Origin: Nostoc sp. TCL240-02
GTDB taxonomy: Bacteria > Cyanobacteriota > Cyanobacteriia > Cyanobacteriales > Nostocaceae
DNA: 64,000 nt
NCBI RefSeq assembly: GCF_013343235.1
Contig: NZ_CP040094.1
Span: 7,745,001-7,809,000 of the forward strand
Direction: 5' to 3'
Both the position numbers and the translations under genes were made by a program. This document shows, piece by piece, positions 19,209 to 28,765 of the stretch (its first letter is position 1; each line of letters opens with the position of its first letter). The notes under the pieces were generated by a model that worked only from the letters and a program-made list of their open reading frames with translations, made no database searches and was not told the origin of the DNA.

Positions 19209-20204
19209 ATGAAGACAATTTGGCTCATAATGGGCATATTAAGTTTCACTGTTGTTGGTTGTACAAATAGCGCTCAAAATAATAGCTCTACTACTAATAC
19301 TGCTACCAACACTAGTTTAGAGACTACAGTTAATAGTCCAAGTAGAAAATTACAAACAATCGGTGTCGCCTTGGGTGACTTGGGAAACCCTTTCTATAAT
19401 GCAGTACAAAAGGGTGCGGAGACAGAAGCTAAGAGAATTGGCGGTAATATTAGAGTTAATGCGGTTTCCAGTGGCTTTGATTTGAACCAACAAAGCAATC
19501 AAATTGAAAATTTTACTGCTGCGAATACTGATTTAATTATCCTCAGTGCTGTTGATAAAAAAGGAGTTAAACCAGTAATTGACCAAGCAAGGCTTGCAGG
19601 TAAGGTTGTCATTGCAGTAGATTCAGCCGTTGATGCAGATGTAGATGCAATGATTAGCTCTAACAATACCCAAGCTGGTGAAGTTGCTTGTCAATATATT
19701 GCCGATCGCCTCAAAGGTCAAGGTAGTGTAGTCATTCTCAACGGTACGCCGATGGATTCAATCAATCAGCGAGTTAGTGGCTGCGAGAAATCATTATCTA
19801 AATATCCTAATATCAAACTCATCTCTAAAGACCAAAACGCCGAAGGGACAAGAGATGGAGGATTGAGAGTGATGAGTGATTTACTTACAACCTTTCCTAA
19901 AATAGATGCCGTTTTTGCCACGAACGATCAAAGCGGTGTGGGTGCAGACTTAGCAGCTAGACAAGCAAGACGTAAAGAATTTTTTATTGTTGGGGTTGAC
20001 GGTTCGCCAGATGCAACCAAAGCAATGGAAGACAAAGATGGTGTATTTGCTGCAACTGCGGCGCAAAATCCCGCAGGTATGGCCGAAAAAGCAGTTCAGA
20101 TTGGCAACGATATCATCCAGGGTAAAAAACCTGAGTCATCTGACATTCTGATTCCAGTCAAGTTGGTTACTAGAGATAACCTCAGCAGCTACAAAGGCTG
20201 GTAA
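19209..20204 (+). CDS. Sugar ABC transporter substrate-binding lipoprotein 1 (RbsB-like)
   Basis: A 331-residue periplasmic binding protein of the ribose/inositol-type family (Peripla_BP_4). The N-terminus ends in the lipobox VVGC with Cys18, so it is a lipoprotein; a Ser/Thr/Asn-rich tether follows. Family features seen: GVALGDLGNPFY near residue 52, SNNTQAGEVACQYIADRLKG, and the hinge/ligand segment VFATNDQSGVGADLAARQ with GVDGSPDATKAM. It is followed 38 bases later by a close paralogue. Location in the inositol/glucuronate block suggests a cyclitol, uronate or sugar ligand; the exact one is unknown. Confidence 0.88.
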   Translation: MKTIWLIMGILSFTVVGCTNSAQNNSSTTNTATNTSLETTVNSPSRKLQTIGVALGDLGNPFYNAVQKGAETEAKRIGGNIRVNAVSSGFDLNQQSNQIENFTAANTDLIILSAVDKKGVKPVIDQARLAGKVVIAVDSAVDADVDAMISSNNTQAGEVACQYIADRLKGQGSVVILNGTPMDSINQRVSGCEKSLSKYPNIKLISKDQNAEGTRDGGLRVMSDLLTTFPKIDAVFATNDQSGVGADLAARQARRKEFFIVGVDGSPDATKAMEDKDGVFAATAAQNPAGMAEKAVQIGNDIIQGKKPESSDILIPVKLVTRDNLSSYKGW

Positions 20205-20242
20205 GTAAGAAAAATTTAATTAGCTTTAGGAAATAGATAACT

Positions 20243-21292
20243 ATGAAAAAGATTGCGTTCACTTCTAGTGTTAAGCTTCGCGTAATCGCAGCTAGCATAC
20301 TAGGTATCATCAGTGGTAGTCTTGTCGGTTGTACAAATGGTTCTCCTGATAGCAATAGTGCCACTAACCCCGATACAAAACCCGTTACAAATACTAGTGC
20401 AGAGACAAAAACTGCCACCGGGAATTCAAAATTGCGATCGGTAGCCTTCACAGTTGGCGATTTAAGTAACCCTTTCTTTGTCCTCATGGGACAAGCAACT
20501 GAGGCAGAAGCAAAGAAAATTGGCGGTAAAGATGTCAATGTTACTGTAGTTTCCAGTGCTTATGACCTGAATCAACAATCTAATCAAATTGAAAATTTTA
20601 CTGCTTCTAATACTGACATAATTATCGTCAATGCTGCTGATAAAAGTGGCATTAAACCAGCAATTGAAAAGGCAAAACAAGCAGGTAGAGTTGTCATTGC
20701 TGTAGATACAGGTGCTGAAGGAGGCGTGGATGCCACCATCACTACTAATAATGTTCAAGCTGGAGAAGTTAGTTGCAAATATATTGCCGATCGCCTCAAA
20801 GGTAAAGGCAATGTAGTAATAGTTAATGGACCGCCAGTGGACTCAGTAATTCAGCGAGTTAGTGGCTGCGAGAGTGTACTTTCCAAATATCCCGATATTA
20901 AAATCCTTTCTAAAAACCAGAATGCAGAAGGGAGTCGGGATGGAGGACTGAGAGTTATGACTGATTTGCTTACCACCTTCCCGAAAATTGATGCAGTTTT
21001 TGCCATCAACGATCCGAGTGGAGTTGGTGCAGAACTAGCAGCAAACCAAGCACAACGTAAAGATTTCTTTATTGTCGGGGTTGATGGTGCGCCAGAAGCA
21101 ATCACTGCGATCGCAGCTAAAGATAGTATATATGCTGCAACCGCCACTCAAAATCCGCGAGGGATGGCTGAAAAAGCAGTTCAGGTTGGAAACGACATTT
21201 TAAATGGCAAGAAACCTAGCAATCCCACAATTTTGATTCCAGTTAAACTGATCACAAAAGATAATGTCAGCACAGAAAAAGGCTGGAAATAA
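20243..21292 (+). CDS. Sugar ABC transporter substrate-binding lipoprotein 2 (RbsB-like, paralogue)
   Basis: A 349-residue tandem paralogue of the preceding gene, sharing long identical stretches (DLNQQSNQIENFTA, DGGLRVM, DLLTTFPKIDAVFA, IQRVSGCE). The lipobox LVGC places the lipid anchor at Cys30. Differences lie mainly in the N-terminal tether and scattered positions around the cleft, for example GPPVDS against GTPMDS. Two binding proteins with one ATPase and one permease downstream suggest a transporter served by two ligand specificities or affinities. The 257 bases after it hold a candidate operator. Confidence 0.88.
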   Translation: MKKIAFTSSVKLRVIAASILGIISGSLVGCTNGSPDSNSATNPDTKPVTNTSAETKTATGNSKLRSVAFTVGDLSNPFFVLMGQATEAEAKKIGGKDVNVTVVSSAYDLNQQSNQIENFTASNTDIIIVNAADKSGIKPAIEKAKQAGRVVIAVDTGAEGGVDATITTNNVQAGEVSCKYIADRLKGKGNVVIVNGPPVDSVIQRVSGCESVLSKYPDIKILSKNQNAEGSRDGGLRVMTDLLTTFPKIDAVFAINDPSGVGAELAANQAQRKDFFIVGVDGAPEAITAIAAKDSIYAATATQNPRGMAEKAVQVGNDILNGKKPSNPTILIPVKLITKDNVSTEKGWK

Positions 21293-21383
21293 TAATAATT
21301 GTAAATTTACAATTATTAAAAATTAAGTCTAATCTGAATTGAGTCTTTTGATACATTGACAGAGTTTTTGCACATACCCATGA

Positions 21384-21397
21384 TGTATACATGTGCA
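21384..21397. promoter_or_regulatory. Weak LacI-type operator candidate before the ABC ATPase gene
   Basis: The minus strand reads TGCACATGTATACA, matching 11 of 14 positions of the TGCACACGTGTGCA core. It lies about 160 bases before the ATPase start. The second half-site is degenerate, so this assignment is tentative. Confidence 0.4.
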
Positions 21398-21555
21398 TTA
21401 GTAGAAAGTTCTGAATATCGGGAGGCAATATTCAGAACTTTCCAAGATAGCAATCGCTTTTTAAAACATGATTTTGTGATAATTTTAATTTCACATCAGC
21501 GATGAATTTATAACTTTCAATTGCGGCTTTTAAATTTTTTTAACAGGAGATGTTC

Positions 21556-23112
21556 ATGACAGCAAGTATTGAAACCTCATTTCCTGATGCACCAACCACC
21601 ACCCCTGTATTAGAAATGCAAGGGATTACCAAACGATTTCATGGTGTATCTGCGCTCCAAAATGTTAATCTCACGATTTATCTGGGAGAAGTTCACGCCC
21701 TCATGGGTGAAAATGGAGCAGGCAAAAGCACATTGATGAAAATCCTGGCTGGGGCTTACATTGCCGATGAAGGAGAAATTCGCATCAATGGTCAACCTCT
21801 GAAAATTACCGATCCGGCGACAGCACGTAAGGCGGGAATTAATCTTATTTATCAAGAATTGAACGTTGCACCTAATTTAACCGTTACCGAAAATATGTTT
21901 ATGGGTAGCGAGTTGCGGCGGGGTCAGTTTTTAGACCGCAAAGCCATGCAACTAGAAGCAGAGCAAGTACTAGAAAGCCTGGGAGCCAATTTTACAGCGC
22001 AGACTATAGTTGGTACTTTATCGATCGCAGAACAGCAGCAAGTGGAAATTGCCAGGGCACTGAAAGATAAAAGCCGCGTTTTGGTGATGGATGAGCCAAC
22101 AGCAGCATTATCTGACCGCGAGAGCGACCATTTATTTGAAGTAATTCGCAAACTTCGGAATGATGGTATTGCGATTATTTACATCAGCCATCGGATGGAA
22201 GAAATCTATGCCTTAGCTGACCGGATTAGCGTACTGCGCGATGGTCAATATATTGGTAGTCTGACACGCAGCGAAATTTCTCCACAGCGATTGGTGCAGA
22301 TGATGGTTGGTCGCTCCATGCAAGACTTTTACGAACATCAACGGCAAATGAATCCTGGTCCTGTGGTGCTGTCAGTCAGAAATATGAGTGATGCTCGTCA
22401 GAAGATTGAGCCGGCTAGCTTTGAACTTCATGCAGGGGAAATTCTCGGTTTAGCGGGGTTAGTTGGTGCAGGACGCACAGAACTATCCCGACTGATTTTT
22501 GGTGCTGACCGCAAAGCCAGTGGTGAAGTATTCCTGAATGGCAAAAAACTAGAAATTAATTCGCCCAGTGATGCGATCGCTGCGGGAATTGGCTACGTCC
22601 CAGAAGACCGCAAAGACCAAGGTTTATTTCTAGAGATGAGCGCCCGCAAGAATATTGCTATCAATACACTCAAGCAGGATGCTAAAGCTGGAATTGTTAA
22701 CTGGCCTTCAGTTAATCGGCTGTCAACAGACGCAGTAGAAAACTTTAATATCCGCCTAGCTAATTTGGAAATTAGAGCGTTGGATCTTTCCGGTGGGAAT
22801 CAACAGAAGCTACTGCTAGCGCGTTGGTTAGCCATTAAACCGAGAGTACTGATGTTAGATGAGCCGACACGCGGCGTAGATATCGGTGCTAAAAGCGAAA
22901 TTTACCGAATTATGAGTGAATTGGCAGCACAAGGTGTAGCTATTTTAATGGTTTCCAGCGAACTATCAGAGATTGTCGGCATGAGCGATCGCGTCTTGGT
23001 GATGCGAGAGGGACAACTAGTAGGCGAACTGGACGGCAGTCTTGGCAAAGAAATCACCCAAGAAAAGATTATGCATTATGCAACTGGAGCATCGGAGGTA
23101 TCAGCATTATGA
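21556..23112 (+). CDS. Sugar ABC transporter ATPase (RbsA-like, two nucleotide-binding domains)
   Basis: A 518-residue fused double ATPase of the carbohydrate uptake CUT2 class. Domain 1 has Walker [10 protein letters not shown], signature [15 protein letters not shown] and Walker [12 protein letters not shown]. Domain 2 has the degenerate P-loop [10 protein letters not shown] usual for this class, signature [15 protein letters not shown] and Walker [14 protein letters not shown] start at ATG 21556, because GGAG at 21546-21549 fits it; the ATG at 21550 touches the ribosome site. The stop overlaps the permease start by 4 bases (ATGA), so the two are translationally coupled. Confidence 0.93.
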   Translation: MTASIETSFPDAPTTTPVLEMQGITKRFHGVSALQNVNLTIYLGEVHALMGENGAGKSTLMKILAGAYIADEGEIRINGQPLKITDPATARKAGINLIYQELNVAPNLTVTENMFMGSELRRGQFLDRKAMQLEAEQVLESLGANFTAQTIVGTLSIAEQQQVEIARALKDKSRVLVMDEPTAALSDRESDHLFEVIRKLRNDGIAIIYISHRMEEIYALADRISVLRDGQYIGSLTRSEISPQRLVQMMVGRSMQDFYEHQRQMNPGPVVLSVRNMSDARQKIEPASFELHAGEILGLAGLVGAGRTELSRLIFGADRKASGEVFLNGKKLEINSPSDAIAAGIGYVPEDRKDQGLFLEMSARKNIAINTLKQDAKAGIVNWPSVNRLSTDAVENFNIRLANLEIRALDLSGGNQQKLLLARWLAIKPRVLMLDEPTRGVDIGAKSEIYRIMSELAAQGVAILMVSSELSEIVGMSDRVLVMREGQLVGELDGSLGKEITQEKIMHYATGASEVSAL

Positions 23113-24107
23113 GTCAGACAGTCAGACCGCCGGCCAATAAATTAGCCAACAATCCCGCATCCCGCAACCGGAAATCAATCAGCACTCTGTTGGAAGTTGC
23201 GGGTATTCTGCCGATTTTAGTAATTATCTGCATCTTATTTGCATTCCTTTCTCCCAACTTTCTCACAGGCGGTAACATCGTTAATATCTTGCGTCAGGCA
23301 TCAATCAATATTGTGCTGGCGACAGGAATGACCTTTGTAATTCTCACCGGAGGTATTGACCTATCAGTTGGGTCAATATTGGCCGTTTCTGCCGTAGTTG
23401 GATTGCTGGTATCGCTACTCCCAGCTTTAAGTTGGGCGGCTGTACCTGCTGCATTGCTAGCAGGATTGCTTTTAGGCTTAGTTAACGGCGCTCTCATCAC
23501 CTTTTTGGATGTGCCACCTTTTATTGTCACGCTGGGTTCACTTACAGCTTTGCGGGGTGTGGCCTTTTTGATTGCCAAAGGGACAACGCTGATTAACCGG
23601 GACATCAACTTTGCTTGGGTGGGTAATAGTTATGTCGGCCCTCTGCCGTGGCTAGTAATCATTGCGCTACTCACCGTAATCGCTAGCTGGTTTGTATTGC
23701 GGCAAACAGTTTTAGGAGTGCAGATATATGCGGTAGGTGGTAACGAACGGGCAGCCAGATTAACAGGGATTAAAGTTAATCGAGTATTGCTATTTGTCTA
23801 TGGTATTAGCGGGTTACTGGCAGGCTTAGGAGGAATCATGAGTGCCAGCCGTCTATATAGTGCCAGTGGCATCTTAGGTCAAGGTTATGAATTAGATGCG
23901 ATCGCAGCTGTTATTCTTGGTGGAACCAGCTTTACAGGTGGTATTGGTACCATTGGTGGCACTCTTTTAGGTGCATTAATTATTGCTATTCTCAACAATG
24001 GTTTAACTCTGTTGAACCTGTCTTACTTCTGGCAACTAGTCGTCAAAGGACTAGTAATTATTTTGGCAGTCATGATTGACCGACTCCGCAGACGTTCAAG
24101 AAGGTAA
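23109..24107 (+). CDS. Sugar ABC transporter permease (RbsC-like)
   Basis: A 332-residue CUT2-class permease with many hydrophobic helices and the family blocks [21 protein letters not shown], the segment [21 protein letters not shown], and [20 protein letters not shown]. It would form a homodimeric channel in the plasma membrane with the preceding ATPase and the two binding lipoproteins. The start codon overlaps the ATPase stop. The C-terminus is basic (DRLRRRSRR). A tandem-repeat spacer separates it from the MFS gene. Confidence 0.93.
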   Translation: MSQTVRPPANKLANNPASRNRKSISTLLEVAGILPILVIICILFAFLSPNFLTGGNIVNILRQASINIVLATGMTFVILTGGIDLSVGSILAVSAVVGLLVSLLPALSWAAVPAALLAGLLLGLVNGALITFLDVPPFIVTLGSLTALRGVAFLIAKGTTLINRDINFAWVGNSYVGPLPWLVIIALLTVIASWFVLRQTVLGVQIYAVGGNERAARLTGIKVNRVLLFVYGISGLLAGLGGIMSASRLYSASGILGQGYELDAIAAVILGGTSFTGGIGTIGGTLLGALIIAILNNGLTLLNLSYFWQLVVKGLVIILAVMIDRLRRRSRR

Positions 24108-24136
24108 AGGGGACTGGGGAGAAAGAATAACTAAAT

Positions 24137-24216
24137 TAATGCCCAATGCCCAATGCCCAATTCCCCATTCCCAATTCCCCATTCCCAATTCCCCATTCCC
24201 AATTCCCCATTCCCAA
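24137..24216. repeat. STRR-type tandem repeat (CCCAATT/CCCCATT units)
   Basis: Alternating heptamers CCCAATT and CCCCATT, about ten units, fill the gap between permease and MFS genes. This is the short tandem repeat class of heterocystous cyanobacteria. It ends 7 bases before the MFS start, so the MFS gene has no normal ribosome-binding spacer. Confidence 0.85.
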
Positions 24217-24222
24217 TATATT

Positions 24223-25620
24223 ATGACTACTACTACTCGTCGTAAATCCAACACATTTTATGTCATTTTGATTGCTGGTGCTGCTGCTCTCGGCGGCTTT
24301 CTCTTCGGTTTTGACACCGCAGTAATCAACGGCGCAGTTTTATCTTTAGCAAAAGCTTTTAACACCAGTAGTTGGGTGACAGGGCTGGCAGTGTCCCTAG
24401 CGTTGCTGGGATCTGCCGTAGGAGCCTTCTTTGCCGGACAGATTGCAGACCGTTATGGTCGAGTCAAGGCAATGGTGGTTGCTTCGGCGTTGTTTACTAT
24501 CAGTGCCATTGGCTCTGGGTTTGCCTTCACTATCTGGGATTTTATTTTTTGGCGAGTATTGGGTGGGATTGGAATCGGTGTTGCTAGCGTTATCGCACCA
24601 GCTTACATTGCGGAATGTTCTCCTACCCATTTGCGAGGAAGATTAGGATCTCTGCAACAATTAGCGATCGTAGTGGGAATTTTCATCGCCTTATTAAGCG
24701 ACTACTTTATCGCTGTTTCAGCAGGTTCAGCAGACTCGCCGTTTTTGTTTGGGGTTGCAGCCTGGCGCTGGATGTTTTGGACAGCAGTTCCGCCTGCTAT
24801 ATTCTATGGGATGGTGGCTTTAACAATTCCTGAATCCCCCCGTTACTTAGTTGCCAAAGGACGGGAGCCAGAAGCTGCTAACGTTCTAAGCAAGATTTTG
24901 GGGGGTGATGTGCTGGCAAAAATTGAAGAAATTCGGCAGACAGTACTTCGCGAACGCCAGCCTAAATTTTCTGACCTGTTGAGTAGAAGTGGCGGACTTC
25001 TCCCAATTGTTTGGGTAGGAATAGGCTTATCTGTATTACAGCAATTTGTTGGGATTAATGTAATTTTCTACTACAGCAGTGTTTTATGGCGGGCAGTCGG
25101 GTTTTCTGAAAAAGATTCCCTAAGCATCACGGTGATTACAGGAGCAGTCAACATTATTACAACATTGATTGCGATCGCCTTCGTAGATAAATTTGGTCGC
25201 AAGCCTTTGCTCATAATAGGTTCAATTGGCATGACCTTGACCTTGGGGACAATGGCTTATATTTTTGGCAACGCTCCCCTAGATGCTGCTGGAAACCCCG
25301 CCCTCGCCGGAAGCGCTGGGACTGTGGCTCTGATTGCAGCCAACCTCTATGTATTTTGCTTCGGTTTCTCCTGGGGGCCAGTAGTTTGGGTATTGTTGGG
25401 AGAAATGTTTAATAACAAGATTCGAGCGGCTGCACTTTCAATTGCAGCAGCAATCCAATGGGTTGCGAATTTCGTTATTTCCACAACATTTCCTCCCATA
25501 CTGCAATATTTCGGTCTAGGTTCTGCCTATGGACTTTATACAATTGCGGCGGCTACCTCATTCTTTTTCATTCTCTTTTTTATTAAAGAAACCAAAGGAA
25601 TTGAGTTAGAAGACATGTAA
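24223..25620 (+). CDS. MFS sugar porter (GlcP/XylE/IolT type)
   Basis: A 465-residue twelve-helix transporter of the sugar porter family. Family signatures: [14 protein letters not shown] after helix 1, DRYGRVKAM between helices 2 and 3, [12 protein letters not shown] at the end of helix 6, the segment [14 protein letters not shown] in helix 7, and DKFGRKPLL. The start at 24223 excludes 49 in-frame upstream codons that merely translate the tandem repeat. Members carry hexoses, xylose or myo-inositol with protons or sodium. In this block an inositol or uronate/glucose substrate is plausible, but it cannot be read from sequence. Confidence 0.9.
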   Translation: MTTTTRRKSNTFYVILIAGAAALGGFLFGFDTAVINGAVLSLAKAFNTSSWVTGLAVSLALLGSAVGAFFAGQIADRYGRVKAMVVASALFTISAIGSGFAFTIWDFIFWRVLGGIGIGVASVIAPAYIAECSPTHLRGRLGSLQQLAIVVGIFIALLSDYFIAVSAGSADSPFLFGVAAWRWMFWTAVPPAIFYGMVALTIPESPRYLVAKGREPEAANVLSKILGGDVLAKIEEIRQTVLRERQPKFSDLLSRSGGLLPIVWVGIGLSVLQQFVGINVIFYYSSVLWRAVGFSEKDSLSITVITGAVNIITTLIAIAFVDKFGRKPLLIIGSIGMTLTLGTMAYIFGNAPLDAAGNPALAGSAGTVALIAANLYVFCFGFSWGPVVWVLLGEMFNNKIRAAALSIAAAIQWVANFVISTTFPPILQYFGLGSAYGLYTIAAATSFFFILFFIKETKGIELEDM

Positions 25621-25824
25621 TTCGCATCCACCTAATGCTTTTGTGGTGTAATTCGTAATTCTGAAATCATTCACAAAAAGATACATCTCCAACTTTTCAA
25701 ACCAAATCCGATTGCTATAAATCTTGTGGGGTGGGTATCTTGCCCGCCCTGATTATGCAAGCTTTATGTAAAGCATCTGACAACAACTAAATACAAGCTT
25801 TCGCTTCAGTCAACCAGTAAAAAG

Positions 25825-26871
25825 ATGGAAACTCTCAATACGGCTCTTTGTTCTTATGGTTTGTCCGGTAGGGTTTTTCATGCACCGTTCATTGATTTGC
25901 ATCCCGGTTTTCAATTAGCAGGCTCTTGGGAAAGAAGTAAAAAGCTGATACAGGAAGATTATCTAGGAGCAAAAAGCTATCCTTCTTTAGAAGCATTATT
26001 AGCCGACGATCGAGTAATGTTGGTAGTAGTAAACACACCAACTTATACACATTATGATTATACTAAACAGGCTTTGCTAGCAGACAAACATGTAGTGGTA
26101 GAAAAAGCATTTACTACTACAGTGAAAGAAGCAGAACAACTGAATGAATTGGCATTAAAACAGGGAAAGAAATTATCTATATATCAAAATCGCAGGTGGG
26201 ATAGTGATTTTAAAACAGTAAAAAAAGTGATCCAAGAAGGCTTGCTGGGTGATATTATTGAAGCAGAATTTCAATTTCAAAAATATAAACCAGCACTCAG
26301 CCACAAACAACATGTAGAAGTTCCAAGTCCAGGTGCAGGAATATTAAACAATTTAGGACCGCACTTAATAGACCAAGCTTTTCATTTATTTGGGATGCCT
26401 GATGCTATTTTTGCAGATATCCGAATCACAAGAGTGCGATCGCAGGTAGATGATTATTTTGAGTTGATACTATACTACGACAAGCTACGCGTTAAGTTAA
26501 AAGCAGGTTTCCTAGTGCGTGAGCCTACACCTGCCTACATCATACATGGCACAAAGGGTTCTTTTCTCAAAAGCAGAGCCGATGCCCAAGAAGAGTATTT
26601 AGTAGCAGGTATTAAGCCTAATACACTTGATTGGTATACAGAGCCAGAAAGTGAATATGGCTTGCTGCATACAGAAAAAGACACAAAAATAATTCGGGAA
26701 AAAGTAAAAAGCTCACAGGGCAGTTATTTAGGCTATTACGACGCGGTATATAAATCTATTGTTGATAATCAGCCAATTGCTGTTACTGCCGAAGACGGAA
26801 TTAATGTCATGCGGATTATAGAAGCAGCTATTAAAAGCAGTAATGAGCAAAAAGTTATAGCGTTGCTTTAA
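25825..26871 (+). CDS. Gfo/Idh/MocA oxidoreductase, IolW-like (scyllo-inositol dehydrogenase type)
   Basis: A 348-residue NAD(P)-dependent dehydrogenase. The N-terminus CSYGLSGRVFHAPF replaces the usual GxGxxG loop in the way seen in the YvaA/IolW branch. Also seen: VVVEKAFTT (the EKP-like motif), SIYQNRRWDSDFKTVKK, GPHLIDQAFHLFG with the catalytic-region His, and the C-terminal ITAEDG-like block VTAEDGINVMRIIEAAIKSS. From memory these match the NADP-dependent scyllo-inositol dehydrogenase IolW of Bacillus closely. If so, it interconverts scyllo-inositol and scyllo-inosose. A second inositol enzyme in the block supports the inositol theme. Confidence 0.78.
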   Translation: METLNTALCSYGLSGRVFHAPFIDLHPGFQLAGSWERSKKLIQEDYLGAKSYPSLEALLADDRVMLVVVNTPTYTHYDYTKQALLADKHVVVEKAFTTTVKEAEQLNELALKQGKKLSIYQNRRWDSDFKTVKKVIQEGLLGDIIEAEFQFQKYKPALSHKQHVEVPSPGAGILNNLGPHLIDQAFHLFGMPDAIFADIRITRVRSQVDDYFELILYYDKLRVKLKAGFLVREPTPAYIIHGTKGSFLKSRADAQEEYLVAGIKPNTLDWYTEPESEYGLLHTEKDTKIIREKVKSSQGSYLGYYDAVYKSIVDNQPIAVTAEDGINVMRIIEAAIKSSNEQKVIALL

Positions 26872-26916
26872 GTAATCTAAAATTTCAACTCAAAATATCT
26901 AACTTTAATGCTGGCT

Positions 26917-26935
26917 AGCTTCTAAGCCAGAAGCT
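26917..26935 (+). terminator. Hairpin after the IolW-like gene
   Basis: AGCTTCT/AGAAGCT (7-bp stem, 5-base loop) followed by TTTGTT, 45 bases after the stop: a weak intrinsic terminator before the porin gene. Confidence 0.45.
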
Positions 26936-26988
26936 TTTGTTCGACTGTAATTTCTTTAGTTAAAAAGTCAGAATTCAACCATTTTCAC

Positions 26989-28614
26989 ATGAATAAGTCC
27001 ATGATTAAAATTCTTCTTCATAGCTTTTTTATCCTACTTTTCGCAGTTCCAGCAGTTTGGGCAGCACCTCCAGAAGAAGATTCGAGTACAGCAAATGCTG
27101 ACAGAAATTTACAGGGACAAGTAAATTCTGTTTCTCAACTTTCCGATATCAAGCCGAGCGATTGGGCATTCCAGGTACTGCAATCACTAGTCGAACGCTA
27201 TGGCTGTATTGCAGGTTATCCTGATGCCACCTATGGCGGTAATCGTGCCTTGAGTCGTTATGAATTTGCTGCTGGTTTAAATGCTTGTTTAGACCGGGTG
27301 AATGAATTAATTGCTGTGGGTACTAATGATTTAGTCAAAAAAGAAGATTTGACAGTGCTGCAAAATTTGCAGACAGAGTTTGCGGCAGAATTGGCAACTC
27401 TGCGTGGTCGGGTGGATACGCTGGAAGCACATACAGCAACGCTGGAGCAGCAGCAATTTTCCACCACTACCAAATTGAATGCTCAAATTATTACCGCCAT
27501 TAGTGATACCTTTGGTAATAGAGTCGGTGGACAAAGCGATGAATCCCGTCTTTTCTTGGCAAACCGGGGTCGTCTCAACTTAGAGAGTAGCTTCACCGGT
27601 AGAGATTTGTTGCGAGTCCGGCTGGAGTTTGGCAACTTTACAAATTCTAGTGGCGCAAGTCAAATTGCCGCAGCCACAGGCACTGGAATGACACGCCTGA
27701 ATTTCGACAATGACAATAACAATACACTAATAATTCCCCACATCCGTTACTACTTCCCTGTTGGTGATTCCCTTTCTTTCGTTGTTGGTCCCACAGGTAT
27801 TGGTTACAACGACATCACAAACAACATCACTCCTGCCACTATCGCCGATGATGGTAATGGAATTCCCTCACTATTTGGCAAAAACAGCCCTCTCTTCGAG
27901 CGGGGTGGTGGTGGCGCAGCCGCTAACTTGAGTATCAGCAAAAACTTGATTCTCACCTTGGGCTATTTAGCAAATAATCCAAACGTTTCATCAGCGCAAA
28001 ATGGCTTATTTGATGGCGGTTACAATGCTCTGGCGCACTTAGCATATTACGGCAAACAAGGAGCTATTAGTGTCGCTTACTCTCATGGTTATAACCCTGC
28101 TGGCACTGTAGATATCAACGCCGGGAGAGGTAGCGCCCTGTCCAATGCTCCCTTTGGAAACAACATTGCTACTTCCAATAGCATTGTCGGTGTACAGGGA
28201 TACTATCGCTTTTCTCAAAATTTCCAGATTCACTCTTGGGGTGGATATGTTTGGGCAAATGCAAAAAACTCTGGTTTCAGCGATATTTCTAATGGTAGGG
28301 GTGGAACAGATTCTCTCTTCGTAAACAATGGTGATAATGCCAATGCTTGGTTTGGAGCGATTGGTATGTCGTTTCCTGATGTAGGCGGTAAAGGCAATTT
28401 GCCAGGAATTCTCTTTGGGATACCACCTCGTGTCTCTAACAGTGATATCCGTCAAGACCGAGACACCGCCTACCATATTGAAGCATTTTATCGCTACCGT
28501 CTCAACGAGAATATCTCAGTAACTCCTGGTTTTTGGGTGATTCTCAACCCGGAAAACGATAGTAGAAATGATACGCAGTATGTGGGCGTGCTTCGTACAA
28601 CCTTCGATTTTTAA
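26989..28614 (+). CDS. SLH-OprB outer-membrane porin
   Basis: A 541-residue cyanobacterial porin. Seen: signal peptide (residues 1-25, ending AVWA), an SLH domain (about 48-110: VSQLSDIKPSDWAFQVLQSL ... GYPDATYGGNRALSRYEFAAG) that binds the peptidoglycan layer, a coiled coil rich in Leu and Glu (about 112-155), and an OprB-type beta-barrel to the end, finishing in phenylalanine (RTTFDF) as outer-membrane proteins do. Such porins admit small solutes including sugars or iron. At the end of the sugar-uptake block it probably gives the outer-membrane entry; a general housekeeping porin is the alternative. Confidence 0.9.
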   Translation: MNKSMIKILLHSFFILLFAVPAVWAAPPEEDSSTANADRNLQGQVNSVSQLSDIKPSDWAFQVLQSLVERYGCIAGYPDATYGGNRALSRYEFAAGLNACLDRVNELIAVGTNDLVKKEDLTVLQNLQTEFAAELATLRGRVDTLEAHTATLEQQQFSTTTKLNAQIITAISDTFGNRVGGQSDESRLFLANRGRLNLESSFTGRDLLRVRLEFGNFTNSSGASQIAAATGTGMTRLNFDNDNNNTLIIPHIRYYFPVGDSLSFVVGPTGIGYNDITNNITPATIADDGNGIPSLFGKNSPLFERGGGGAAANLSISKNLILTLGYLANNPNVSSAQNGLFDGGYNALAHLAYYGKQGAISVAYSHGYNPAGTVDINAGRGSALSNAPFGNNIATSNSIVGVQGYYRFSQNFQIHSWGGYVWANAKNSGFSDISNGRGGTDSLFVNNGDNANAWFGAIGMSFPDVGGKGNLPGILFGIPPRVSNSDIRQDRDTAYHIEAFYRYRLNENISVTPGFWVILNPENDSRNDTQYVGVLRTTFDF

Positions 28615-28620
28615 TGGTTT

Positions 28621-28649
28621 AGTTGACTAACAGAGTCTGTTAGTCAACT
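28621..28649 (+). terminator. Strong hairpin after the porin gene
   Basis: AGTTGACTAACA (28621-28632) and TGTTAGTCAACT (28638-28649) pair perfectly over 12 bp with a 5-base loop, directly after the porin stop. Confidence 0.7.
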
Positions 28650-28765
28650 CACAATCAATCGAAAATACTCGAATATTTAAACTGATACAATAAGTCTCTT
28701 TAACAAGGGGATTTTAGTCAAGTCTTGTTCACTGAGATATTAGCTAAATTCCGCCGTACTCTAGT

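Noticed and set aside
24076..24222. 49-codon N-terminal extension of the MFS porter
   Set aside because: It overlaps the end of the permease gene and merely translates the tandem repeat (repeated [16 protein letters not shown] sequence).
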